A DNA stretch of 64,000 nt. Origin: Rotaria sp. Silwood1. Taxonomy: Eukaryota > Rotifera > Eurotatoria > Philodinida > Philodinidae. Positions 43,427 to 59,400 of the stretch are shown one piece after another. Under the pieces are notes generated by a model. That model saw nothing but the letters and a program-made list of their open reading frames with translations, was not told where the DNA came from and did not search any database. The number at the start of each line of letters is the position of its first letter. Within the stretch, counting starts at the first letter, position 1. The stretch is from positions 124,001 to 188,000 of the forward strand of contig CAJNOP010000059.1 of NCBI GenBank assembly GCA_905250075.1, given 5' to 3'. The position numbers and the translations under genes were made by a program.

Positions 43427-43428
43427 CT
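43427..43428 (-). promoter_or_regulatory. Candidate trans-splice acceptor of the 333-aa membrane protein gene
   Basis: TTTTTTTTAG, 14 bases before the ATG, with no matching short upstream cis exon visible in the 163 bp to the DHX15 stop. Compatible with spliced-leader addition. Confidence 0.4.
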
Positions 43429-43505
43429 AAAAAAAACAACAAAGACAGTTGACAATACAGAAGAAAAGACAAAAAGAAAAAACCAAAACAGGAAAAGAGT
43501 ATATA

Positions 43506-43526
43506 CCATCATCATCATCATCATCT
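43506..43526. repeat. (CAT)n microsatellite
   Basis: Six or so CAT/ATC units in the short gap between DHX15 and the membrane protein gene. Confidence 0.7.
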
Positions 43527-43574
43527 ATCGTGTTTAACAAAAAGATACACAAAAAAAAACTGTTTCTCTAAATA

Positions 43575-46998
<3,424 letters not shown>

Positions 46999-48310
46999 TC
47001 AAATAATTTTATTTATATTTGGAGTAAGTAAAAACAATGGGCATCGATAAATGAAATAATATACAATGAAAAAAGTTTTTTTTCCAAATGTTGTTTACTA
47101 ATAGACTTTTGCAATAATACAGATGTTAATTTCATTCACCAATTATATTTACACATAGTAGATGTCATCCTAAGTTTAGTATGATGGCTCCATAACGACC
47201 AAAAATATAACGTTTAGACCGTTAAAAGCGTTCTTTCTTTTTGTAGATATTGTTGAAGGTATAAATTCATTTGAATCTGTTGATTTTATCTGTTCACTAT
47301 ATAAGTTCGTTGATTATTGACAAGTGACGATTATATTATCATTATATAAAGAAACTTCTCTCTATTAATATTGTTTTCGATAATATTTGTCTCTGTTAGA
47401 TAGTAAGTGACATTTATTTATGACATACGAAAAAAGGTAGACGATTTAGCAGAAGATTCAATTTTGTAAATTGATCAATGATATATGAACTATTTCAGCA
47501 AATAGTTTATTTACTTGGTTCATGCATTTACAAATATTATTTTTTACTTATGTTTACTTTAAGAGAAAGGAACTTATCATTCTTAGACTTGATTTTCTTT
47601 CTGAATGGTATTGAAATACAAATAGTTTACCATTTAACTCTTCAGTTTATCCTGATTTATAGATGCACTTTGTTATAAGTAGAGATGTGTAAGATCAAGT
47701 CTTTTTTTTTGGCTTTCGGTAATTCTTTTTTCATCTATCTCGGTCATAGTTTCAATAAATTTAGTCTAGCTCCAGTTCCAGTTTCGGTAGCTATAGTTTG
47801 TAAAATTTGGATATAGAGAAAACTATTTCAGAATTTATTTCTACCGCATCTAAAATACTTCTTCAATACTGATTTTTTGATTTAATAAGTCGACGACAAG
47901 CATTTCTTTGTAAGACTTCTCTCTTAAACTGTATTCTAATTCATATAATTTATAAGATAATTCACTTAAAACCATAGAATATTTAACGCTGCTCCTCAGT
48001 TTCAGTTAGGAAAAATTTTCACTGGTGGCTTCGATTCCGTTCTTAGTAACTTCTATGTTGCATAGTCTTAGTTTCAGCTCATTATCTTCTCTTTTTCGTA
48101 GTTCAGGTTCTAGCAGGTTTATCTTGTAGTATCGGTCTACTTTTGACAAGTCTCCAAGTTTTAGTTGCGGTCATCAAGGCTGAGACTAAAATAAGTCCTG
48201 CACATATTTAATCTACATATATAATAAATGTGAAATTAGAAACGCATAGTTGAGACTATGATCATTCATGAACATAAGTAGCATTAAAAAATCAATTTAA
48301 TTTTTAGATT
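46999..48310. other. Intergenic region between divergent DHX15 and SPO11
   Basis: 1.3 kb. It should hold the DHX15 promoter close to 47000 and the SPO11 promoter. 47676-48200 looks like a decayed repeat element; part of it recurs at 54865-55035. No gene supported. Confidence 0.5.
47676..48215 (+). repeat. Dispersed repeat family B, copy 1 (AGTTTCAG/CGG-rich element)
   Basis: The segment 47815-47990 (TTTCAGAATTTATTTC ... GCATCTAAAATACTTCTTCAATACTGA ... ATATAATTTATAAGATAATTCACTTAAAA) is closely matched at 54865-55035. Around it are degenerate AGTTTCGG/AGTTTCAG units. Possible ends TAGAGATGTGTAAG and the reverse complement of TAAATATGTGCAGG are weak inverted repeats; no target duplication seen. 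Confidence 0.55.
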
Positions 48311-49442
48311 ATGTCAGATAGTACTCGTTTAAAGATCTTAAATACTATTGAACAAATGTGTAAGTTATGTGTCGAACAAATGTATCGACTACCATCATCA
48401 TTACCATCGTTGACAATTAATGGACAAAAATATCAATGGGATAATAAAATTGATGATAGAGATCGTCGAGATTTTACAAGATATATATATGTTTTATCGA
48501 CGATTCATCGTCTTGTTCGTACACAAGGTCGAATGAATATGAGAGAATTATTTTATTCTCAAGTAAATCTTTTTCATCATCAACGTATAAGTGATAATAT
48601 CGTTGAACAAATTGCACGACATTTATGTGTTGATCGACGTCAATTAGGATTAGTTGCTACAGCAAAAGGATTTTGTGCTGGTTTGTAATTCTATTGACGA
48701 TAATAAGAAAAACATTATTGTTTATTATGATTATTTAGGTAATGTACAATATCGAAATTTACGTAGTGGAGAAATTATCAATTGTAATCAATTATCTAAT
48801 GGTCATTTAATTGTTGATGATGACATTGAAATTATTGAAACAGAAAATCATATTACATTTATACTTGTTGTTGAAAAAGATACGATTTTTCAGGTAGTGA
48901 TTTTTTTTAATAAAATAAATTAAAAAAACAAAATTACAAAATCTTCTCAATGATTTTAGCATTTACTTAATGATGGTTTTTTAACTCGTTATTATGGTGC
49001 ATGTTTAATAACAGGTCGTGGTCAACCAGATCATGCAACACGTTCATTTCTTTTGCAACTATCTCGCCTATATATTGATACTCCTATATATATATTAACT
49101 GATTGTGATATATTTGGTGTATTAATTGCATGTACTTATCAATCAACATTTGATGAAAATCATCGTCATCGTCTTCGATGGTTAGGCGTATGGCCTGAAG
49201 AATTATTATCATTATCCTCATTGAGTATTTCTCAAACATTACCAATAACGGATGAGCGTGAACGTCGAATGATCACTAGATTTATTCAACGATCAGATAT
49301 TAATGATGAATGGCGTCGTCAAGTTTCATTTTTTGATCAACATCAACGTAAAATGGAAATTGAAGCTATTTATGAAAATGGTACAAAAAAATTAATTGAT
49401 GATTATTTACATGATAAACTTATGGGACATCGATGGTTGTAA
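48311..49442 (+). CDS. SPO11: SPO11 homologue, meiotic DNA double-strand-break transesterase
   Basis: Exons 48311-48680, 48739-48893 and 48960-49442 join in phase to 335 aa (human 396). The winged-helix 5Y-CAP domain has the catalytic tyrosine in RELFYSQ (Y82) and the conserved LVATAKGFCAG turn, split by a 58-bp intron whose skipping avoids an in-frame TAA. The Toprim domain has E169 (ILVVEKDT) and D223-x-D225 (LTDCDIFG), with ITGRGQPD between. SPO11 works as a dimer with TOPOVIBL to cut DNA through a tyrosyl link and start meiotic recombination. All catalytic residues I can identify are present, so the gene appears intact. ATG follows a TTTTTAG acceptor by three bases. It is relatively short because the N-terminal arm is reduced. 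Confidence 0.92.
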
Positions 49443-52202
49443 TTAGTCCTAGTTTTTTTCTTTTATATATTTCTTTTTTTTCTCTTAACATTTTCCTCTG
49501 TCTCTAATTCTGTTCTTAGTTAATGTACTTAGGTCTGACGAATCATTATTATTGCTGATAGAATTCGTTTATTTTCTTTTTTTAATTGATTTTTGTTTCT
49601 TTTTTTGTTCTTATGCTTACTGGTGAAGTACATCGTATTCCCAGTTTGGCTTAATAAAAACTTGGTTACTACTATTAATACATTTGCATATCTTTTTTTT
49701 TTGAAAGTCATATTGATACGTATGTAATAATACTGATACCAATTGATATTGGCTATTCGCCATCAAAAATTAAACTCGATAATTTCGAGAAAACAATTAT
49801 AGATTCGAATCATTTGACCTCGAGTAAATCTTCCTCAGAATAAAAAGCCATAGCCTTCTTTTATACACATTCATGTTGCTCTTCCAAAAATTCTCTTCTA
49901 TTGTGAGCTAGTAGTGTAAAATACAATCTAAGAGGAGCATTGAAGTAGATAGAACAGAAATTAGAATCTATTGACCTCTTCTCACAGACCGTGGCAAACA
50001 TTTTATTTAACTAACTAATTAATAGATGATTAATAGTTCATTAATATCTCGTTAATGACACCTTGATGTATAATTAATGTAGAGAGTGCTGAAGGATATA
50101 GCGAAAAAGGTGAACAATTCTCTATCTCCTACTTACAGACCTTGACAGACATGCTGGGACTCCATCACAGACCATGATGTGATCACACCATTGACTGTGC
50201 AAGACATTGTTGATATATGATCAACGACCATACATCATTAACGTCTTATCACAATATATGAACTATTTCGTGATTTCAGTTATAGAAGAATAAGTAAAAG
50301 GATGGTTTAGAAATGTACCGCCAAATAGATGTTGTTAATTTAGAGAAGAAAGTGTCAAATGCATATAAATAGTTCCATGATGAATTAGATTGCACCCTTC
50401 GTTGGTTCTATATATCAATATATAGAGAAATAACTTTTAAAACAAAACACTATTATCGATTATAATCTATCTATCTTAGTAACATGTTTTATGAAAGTCC
50501 TGAGTCAAAATAGCACTCTTCAACCTACACATATATATTCATCTTCTAAACAAAAAATAATCAGCTTTATCATTGCTTCAATGATACAAGGAGCAACAGG
50601 ATAGTTAATGTTAAGTTTTCCGAATATTATTCATTATCCTTCAACTACATTTGAAATGTATAGTTAATGGAGGACTATCTTAGGGTAAACAAATTCGGTA
50701 GAAACAAAAGCAGAAATATTCGTTTAAATATTCATAAATGGAATCAAATTATTATCAATGAACTCTACAGGTATTTTTGAGGAATGATCATCTAAATGAT
50801 TCATTTATCTATCATGATAATTTTTATGATTGTTTACTATCCTCCATATCATTTTGTAATCGTGTCTTTGAAAATAAAGATCGCCAATCACAAAGATAAC
50901 AAACATTCGATTTAAGAACAACCGAAGAAAAGTATCTATTACAAGAAATTTCACATTTTCTAAGTGATAATCTTGTAACCAAGAAACATGTATTAGCAAT
51001 GTTTTCATTTGAATGATGCACAAAATTAAAATCTCTTCTATTGTTATAATAAGCTCATAGGCTGATATTTTGATTTCTCAGATTTTTTATACTTTCTACT
51101 GATAGAAATGTACTTTTATCAATGGATTGAAACTTAACAGAAATCATTGAAAATTACACAACATTATGGAAAGCTATGAGAAATTATTAGAAACCAAAGG
51201 TTACTACTCGGAATATCACCTATTGCCGAAAACTAAGGAAACTAATACAAATGAGAACTTCACTTGTTATTTTTTATTTATGATTATCAAGAATTTCTGA
51301 TAACTATCAATCAGTTCCAGTTCTTTTCCATATCCACATGACTGTGATTTCTAGAGTTAGATATCAACTTGTTCCGAGGGCTAAACCACAGAAATCTTAG
51401 TCTTGCAGTCTGTTGTTTCCCTTCAACTTGTTCTCCTAGACTTCACGTAATTGTTTTTCAAAGAACATTACCAGAAGCAATCTATAAATGATTTCTTCGT
51501 TGAAACCACAATAAAAATTTTGTTCACTATGAATGGGAGATGATCTTCGCATATCTTCAAAGAATGACACGATCCAAGAACTGAGAAAGACTATCAGCAA
51601 GACTATAGCAGAGTATTGAACATCAGTTTTTTCGCAGTTTCGCCATTCATAATAGTTAAAGTAATGTAGTTTTTTTAACAGTTTATTCAATCACACATTT
51701 CTTCATGCATAAGGATTTAGCAAAGAAATTTATTAAAATATAATCGTTCTCCTGTTATCGTTGAATAAATGTTTGTGAAAAAAATTTCTCACATAAAAAT
51801 ACAAAAGAACGATAGAAGAAGACGTCATAAAGTACAGCATTAAGAGAAAAAAATCAATATTTAGTTGCGATAATGTGTTAATACCTAAAATAAATCATAT
51901 AAAATCAATAATTAGTGACATCTATTACAAACATATAAAAACAAATAAATAACCTATCACAAATAATATTAAAAAAAAAGAAAATAGTTATATTTGAATA
52001 ATATATTATTAAAAATTATTTCTTAAAACTACTATCGTATTTCAATTAATAATTCATTTTTCGTTAGAATCAATTTAAATAAAAATAAAATTATATCGAT
52101 TGTAGTGACGTCCGAAATGTGTGACATTTGATGTTTTTCTTCTCTGTTATTTATTAGTCTTCTATGTGAGTTCATATTTTTAATTATATCATTCTGTTTT
52201 AA
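49443..52202. other. Intergenic region between SPO11 and the secreted cysteine-rich gene
   Basis: 2.8 kb, AT-rich, no gene that I can support; short open frames there lack coding character. Contains a family A repeat (49931-50320). Confidence 0.5.
49931..50320 (+). repeat. Dispersed repeat family A, copy 3
   Basis: Starts near GCATTGAAGTAGATAGAACAG and ends with TAAGTAAAAGGATGGTTTAG, with internal CACAGACCATGATGTGA, GACATTGTTGATATATGATC and TTAACGTCTTATCACAATAT matching the copies at 16340 and 21511. A second start-like motif (GTGCTGAAGGATATAG) at about 50090 suggests an internal duplication. Confidence 0.7.
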
Positions 52203-52988
52203 TTATTTTTCATTATTTCTGTTTACCTTTTGTCGTTTTCGAAGGTAATTTTCCAGGCGACTGGCTCGTCGCTAAATTGAATGCAAAAACTCAATTTATT
52301 TCAAAACTATTTTTGATTTTCTTTTTTTTAATACGTACTAGTAATCCGCCACCACCATTGAGACATGGAGAAAATTGCGGAAAAGCTGAACAAAGTGAAC
52401 CTTTAAAACTTTGACAACTTAGATCAGTTTTTGGACGTTTAGAACATTCGTCATAGCGAATTTTCAATGCATTTAAGAGGTTACGACATTTAAGTTCGGC
52501 TTGATGCGTAACACAGTAATCTCCACGTCTTCTAAGCTCGTTTGGATCAGATGGAACCTATTAAAATATGAAAATAGGCGACTAAAATGAAATTCTAAGA
52601 GAAGCATACTTGAGTCCAATCGGAATCAGTAATCCATGTCGGTGGCTGGGGTACAAATCCAGAACAATAAAGTTCTTTAGGCCATATAAAGCAATATTTA
52701 TCTTTGACATCATTACAAGCTGGTACTGGTGTTACCATTTCACGACATTTACGAAGTAAATCTTCCATTTGTGATTTAACTCGTGTACATTCATCGACGT
52801 TAGGAGTTTGAGCACATCTTTCGCGCATAACAATCAAACTATCTGTAGCCTAGAGAAGAAGATAATTTTTATACATGATTAAAACATGTCTTAAAATTCA
52901 TGCACTAATTTACCCGAGAATGAAATGTACGAGCATTTAGTTGAGAGACAAATAGTAGAAGAACGAATAGTGTAATTCTTGCCAGCAT
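52203..52988 (-). CDS. Secreted protein with twelve cysteines, family not recognised
   Basis: Exons 52914-52988, 52610-52849, 52339-52557 and 52203-52271, all phase 0, give 200 aa. The first 19 residues (MLARITLFVLLLFVSQLNA) are a clear signal peptide. The mature part has two blocks of six cysteines each, one per exon (CAQTPNVDEC ... VPACND ... YCFIWPKELYCSG; YCVTHQAELKC ... DECSKRP ... LSCQSFKGSLC), implying disulfide-bonded repeats, then GGGG and a basic RKRQK tail. No catalytic motif is seen. The last exon may instead end at a GTAAAC donor and continue, but the in-frame TAA 8 codons later is the simpler reading. Divergent from PPP6R3 with 434 bp between starts. Confidence 0.75.
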
Positions 52989-53422
52989 GATACTGTCAAT
53001 ATCGACTGACACTTGTTCGTTTTTTCAAGTGTATAAATAAGGGACCGAGTATATACTAGTTGACAAATTATTTTTTTTCTCTTTCTCATGCATATTCCGT
53101 TTACGTCTCTTTTTGCTCATACTAAAAGTAATGGTGATTGTAGGACATTATTTTAATAATGTAGGCGGTATAACTGTTATCGATATCATTGCAATTCTCT
53201 TTTCTTTTTTTTTTCTTGCTTTGTCAATAATAAAGCCATGTATGCACCTGAGAAAATTAATAGTAGTATGTGAACGAGAAAAAAAAAACGAAAATTTCGA
53301 TTGATTGTTTATCTTTTTTTTTTTGGTATATTTAGATATGAGTTAAAATATATTTCATATTTAATTAAAATATAATATCAACAACAATAACCATAAAATA
53401 AAATAAAAACAAAGAAATAATC
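52989..53422. promoter_or_regulatory. Divergent intergenic promoter region
   Basis: 434 bp between the two starts. TATAAATA at 53032-53039 (TATTTATA on the minus strand) is about 45 bases upstream of the secreted-protein ATG and is a possible TATA element for it. TATATTTAG near 53336 resembles a splice acceptor 87 bases before the PPP6R3 ATG. Confidence 0.35.
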
Positions 53423-56400
53423 ATGTTTTGGGAGTGTCATGTAGTCACATCATCAATTGATAAATTACTTGATCAACCATCGAATAGTGTTAGTTTACAA
53501 GATTTTCTTAATGAAAATGATTTAATACAAGAATGTCTTACACAAAATAATCGTCTTCTTGATTATCTTGTACAAGGACATATAATGAATGAATTAATTG
53601 GTTATATAACAAAACGTCCCGTAGATAATAATTTTCATAATGCACAAGTTGTTAGTGAATTATTATCTGGTGATTTTCAACGTATACAAGAAAAATTACT
53701 TGAAAAAGAACATTTAGATTTATTATATTCATTTTTATTAACAAATGAAATAAATAATCAATCAACAGTTAATCCAATACTTGCTTCATATTTTTCACGT
53801 ATAATTATGACTTTAATCATACGAAAACCTAATGAATTAATTAATTATTTTAAAACACGTGAAACATTTAAAGAAGATTTTTTTCATCATCTTGATTCAA
53901 CATCAATAACTGATATTTTATATCGTTTCATCTCTGATAGTGGTGAACAACGTTCTGAAGCTATTAAATGGTATGAAGATATTAATTTAATGGATGGTCT
54001 TATTCAACAATTATTAATAACTGAATCAACATATACTCAAACGAATATTGTTAATTTACTTGGTGAATTTATACGTTTAGCTTTTGATCAACATTATGGA
54101 ATTGATAATGATATTCAACGAAATATAAATGCAACATTATCATCATCAACGATGGAATGTCTTCCTTATAATGCACAAGAAAATGATGAAGGTTTGAATT
54201 CAATCTAGAAAATTATTATAAAAAAAAAAAAACAATCGAGTTATAGAAGAATAATTAATGTTAGATATCAAAGAATAGATAATTGTGAGAGTAGATCTTT
54301 TGTATACTTGAAATATTATTGAGTCATTCTTGACTATAAAAGAAGAATGATCTAAATAGATGATTTATTGATGTAATTCTAAAAGAAATTTCTGTCAAGA
54401 TAAGTAAATCAGATTTATTATTAGCCTTAGAAACTCTTCTTCTTCGCATTAATCACAAGAACAATCTTTATTTTTCATGCTTTTGTTTTTTTTTAAATAA
54501 CAAATTGCATTTTCACATTGTCTAAAACCTAAAAGATTAATCGTTTTGTCTTTTATTTAGTGAAATGATTCTTCTACATTAGTAATCCTTTAAAAAAAAA
54601 CAGAGAAGTTTTAAAAACGATTGATCGAATTTGTCTTAATCCGATATAAACCAATACTTACAGAATATGCATTATAATGAATATTTTACTTTACGAAAAA
54701 CCTTTTCTCCTTTTGACATGTTTGGAGTATAATTAATCAGAAAATTTCGAAAGTTCAACAATAGATAGATTTCGATGAGAATTTTTCTGTTTAATTTGAT
54801 AGACAACGTTAAGAACAAGTTTTTCATGGTTGGAGATGCATGGGAACAAGACTTTTGGTTGCGGTGTAGAAAAAAATATTCCAGAATTTATTCATATTAC
54901 ATCTAAAAAATTCTTCAATGCTCATTTTTGTTTTTTATTTACTTAGTCAACGACTAGTACTTTTTTTGGATTATTAATTTATATGATTTATAAAATAATT
55001 GACTTAAAATCATATCATATTTAATTATAATGTTTAGTTTTAATTGAAGCAACTTTTTTTATCGTAGGCCTGGTCCTAGTGTCAGCAACTTGCTATTCTC
55101 ATCGCTGTGGTGACCACGATTGGGGCTAACATTGGTCTCACATATTTGTATTCATAATATCTTCTGAATGATTCTTTCAGAGAGATATGAACGTCATTAG
55201 AGCAAAAAATGACACTCGTACTCTTGCTGAGTCTGTGTTTCTCTATAATGATATGCTCATTTAAGCTGAATTTTTTATTAGGAACTACTTGCTGTACTTC
55301 CTTTTTTTGTTGTTATTTCCTATTTTTTTTACCTTTGCAAAAGATGATTATGCAGATTTGTATGAAAACACGAGATTTTAAGTAAACCTTGACAGAGAAA
55401 ATATAAATTTAGCTGCTCTCGTATAAACAAATATTTTGATGCTTCAATTTCTTCTACATTTCAAGCTATATTGAAAACTCTCAAAATGTGTCAAATCGAT
55501 AAAGGACACTTAGGAGCATAAGGAAGAAAAGCATACAAGCAAAACTTGAACATTCTTATGCCAATAAAAAAGAATGAGTTCTATTAAAGCAACATATTTC
55601 AATTTTGATCTTATATAAACAATTTCTGGTATTTAGTAAACAGATCTATACAATACATTGACATGATTGAAACGAAATCCTATATTAACATTTTCATTTC
55701 ACAAGATTTTATTAAACACATATTGATTGCTTTTCTTTCTTTATTAAAATAAGCACGCATAACATTTTTCTTCTGTTTTAATTTCGATAATATATTCATC
55801 AACTAGTATCTGATCGGTACTAAAAACCGATAAGACTTTTTATTATTTTCATTTAAAGCAAACAAAAAAAATCCTTTTTTTTATTCTTTTCTGATTCTAG
55901 AATTATCACCGTTTAATCAATTTTCATCGGGTAATGATACCGAAAACAAATCAACGAATAATCAAATTGATGACAAATTAACGCCATTAATTCTTGCTCA
56001 ACATATTTTATCAAAATCAAATTTAAAAAAATTATTCGATGCACTTAGCACACAACCAATACTTGTTGCCAATGGATGTGATTTTCTTATAACTGTTTTT
56101 GATCTACTCTGTCGATATATGCCTTTACCACAATGCATTCCAATAACATCATTCGTAGAAGGAACATCAATATTAAAAAACGATTTACCCCCATCTGAGA
56201 AAGAAGAAAATGAACGAATGCAGGTAAAATAAGTTTTTGTTTTTTAAATATTTTTATAAATGAAACTAAAATCTTCGTATTTTTTGTATTTAAGGTAAAT
56301 GATGAAGGGGATACATTACCAGTGATAAAATCTAATGAGAAATCGTCAGATGAAACAAATGCAAATGCATTCAAAACCCTTTCAGCTAACGTTAAAGATC

Positions 56401-59400
56401 CTCGTGTTCAAATTTATTTAATTTTTCTCGAAGTAATCCCTTCTCGATTACCATCTTTAATTGCTTTACTTTCAAATCCAGCGGCACCATTAATACCATC
56501 ATCATCATCACAAGATAATTCACAAACAGTAAAATATCAATTTATTAGTGAACCTCTTGGTTAGTAATTATCAATTTATTTTCTTTTTCTATGTTCACAA
56601 TTTTATTTCTTATGGATTTCTAGGAGCATTGCGTCTTAATTTGATTAAGTTTTTTTCAAAATTAATTCATACAATTTCAAACGATTATACCGGTGATTAT
56701 ATCTATCAGATATTAGATTCCAATCGTTTATTTAACATATTAATTGATCTATTTTATCATCATGTTTATAATAATTTTCTTCACACACAAGTATATCTAA
56801 TTATTCGTTTAATTTTTCATATTAATGCATTAGCTGTTAAACAATCAAATGATATATGGACACGTTTATCACTCAATGATCAAAAAAAATCACTTGATTC
56901 AGGTACAAATATCATGTGTCACTAATGTACAATTCGAGTAAATTTGTTTCTCTTTCATTAATATATAATTTAGCAGAGTTTGATAAGTTGGTCACGAATA
57001 TATAGTTGTTATTTCGATTCGACCATTATCCATCTAAAGAAAAACACCATAAAAAATTTGGATAACTGAAAATATAACATTGATAATTATTAATTTGTTT
57101 TTCTTTACACAAATCGTTAAATTTCAATCGCGTTGTCTTTTTCAAAATTTGTGAAAATATTTTATTGTGATCAGCATGAAAAAGTTGGTAGAAAAGTGTT
57201 ATTTGATTAGATTTTGAGTGTATAAACTTAAAAAACTCTGTCGAATATATATAGTTCTAATATATCTTATAGCACTTGTTTTTGTGAGTATTCTTGTACA
57301 CTTATATCAAAGTATAATGCACCTCGATATTTTTTTAATATTTCGAGAATGAAATCAGCTAGAAATCTGCAGCTTTCACTATTCAATACTCAAGTTGGTG
57401 AGTTTTTGAGTATGAGTTAAAGTTTTCGTAAAAACTTTCTGAACTAAAAATGAGCTTCAATCTAGGAAACCGATAACGAAAACATTTTATTATTGATCTA
57501 TGTGAAGTCTCGATGCTTCTAGCTTATTCCATTGAGGAGTTATAACCATTTTACTGAAAGTCTTGAAATTGATCAATTGACTACTTGTCATTCTAAACTG
57601 TATTGAGTAGAATCAATTACAGAGGTTAAGATCTAGCAACTGACGATTATATTGAAACTGAAAGTAAATACTACCGTTGAACTCAGCGTAAGCAAATACA
57701 TTAAACCCAATATGATTTAGAATGATTAGTGTTCAATTACTCGGTGTTCAGCCATTTAATAAAACATATATAACTCTTAAAAAGAATAAGCTAGATAGGT
57801 CGGAGTTGCATAAACCGATAGAGAAATACTTTCGTTATTGATACCTTAGTCTGAAGCTCATTTTTATAGTTCAGAAAGTTTATAAGAACACTTCTACTCG
57901 AGATCTACAGTAAAAATTAACTAACTTGAACTATACTTAGTCCCGATAATTCAGCAAAGTTTTACATCCATCACATTTCTCTTTCAAATGGTGAAAGTTG
58001 CAGGTTTCTAGCTGATGTATTTTTCGAAATATTCAAAAACAAACATCGATGTGCATGATATTTTGACATAGACTTACAAGAATACTCACAAATAAATGCC
58101 ATAAAGCATGTTGGATCGATCTATATTGGTTAGGACTTTTTTCAAGTTTATGAACTCAAAATCTAATCAGATAACACTTTTTCACGAAGCTTTTTCTTCA
58201 TATATTTTCAAAAGATAAAATAATTGAAATGTAACAATTTGTGTAAAGAAAAGGAATTTAATAAATATCAATCCTAGATTTTCACTCATTCGAGCTTTTT
58301 ACCATTTTGCTAGTTGAGAAATGGTCGAACAGAAATAACAACTATCTATTCTTGACCATCTTGAAAAGCTCTATCAAATTATATATTAAAGAAAGAGAAA
58401 TAAATTTACTTGAGTTTTACAAAAGTGAAACTTCACACTTTTGAATACAACAAAATTCGTGTTTTTTTTTTGTCTATCAGAGCTTCCAGATTCATCATCA
58501 TTTCATTATACAAATCGTTGTTTATATAAATTATTTCAATCATTATTAAATTCATCTCAAGTTAATCTAATCGAACGTTTACTAGATCAATATGATTTAA
58601 ATGTTGCATCGAGTAAATCAATTTTAACAAGTTCATCATCTGATGATGCTATCACATCTTCTCTACTTCATACACGCTTTACATCACCAAGTTCAGGCCA
58701 TGTTGCTCAGATACTTCGTTGTTTACGTGAATATGCAACAATATTTAATAATTATTCAATATTTTTAAAAAATGATGATCAACAACAATTAGATGATAGT
58801 ACTAATGTGCTTGAAATACGTTGGGAAACAGCTCTTGATTATCTCAATGAAGATGAAAAAAAATATTCAGCTATGCATCATCATGAACAAAATAGTACAA
58901 ATAGTTTTCGTTTGAGTTCAGCTGCAAATGCTATGGCACATATCAACAATGTAAATAATTCAAATGATGATAATGAAGCAAATCAACGACGGCAAACATT
59001 TCATATGAGATCATTTGGTAGTAGTGGAGCACCTTATATTGATGATGATGATGATGATGTAAGTTTAACGAAAAAGAAAACAGAATCACAGTGAAGTTTG
59101 ATTTTGTATTTTAAATTTTCGAAAAATATTTTCGACTCGAAATCTTTCTTAAGAATGAATTATAGTTATACATGTTAAAATGATAGATTGAATTGATAGA
59201 ATCTTTTTTCATGTCTAATTTCTAGTATTTTTATCGAAGTATGATGTGTGCGAAATCTAGCGCTAAACAAAGTAGTCTAAACATAGGCAATGCTTCAAAA
59301 ATCTAGTCGTAGTGTAGTAATAATAAGGGTGATTGATCTTGTTAAATTGTGCAGGATCGACGATAAAACACATTTGAAATATCTTCATTATGTTCTATCA

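Noticed and set aside
48654..48923. Apparent frameshift in SPO11 between two overlapping frames
   Set aside because: A 58-bp GT-AG intron (48681-48738) restores the frame and the family motif AKGFCAGN, so the gene is not broken.
51436..51690. 84-codon minus-strand open frame
   Set aside because: No splice-linked partner, no domain and no recognisable start context; probably chance in AT-rich DNA.
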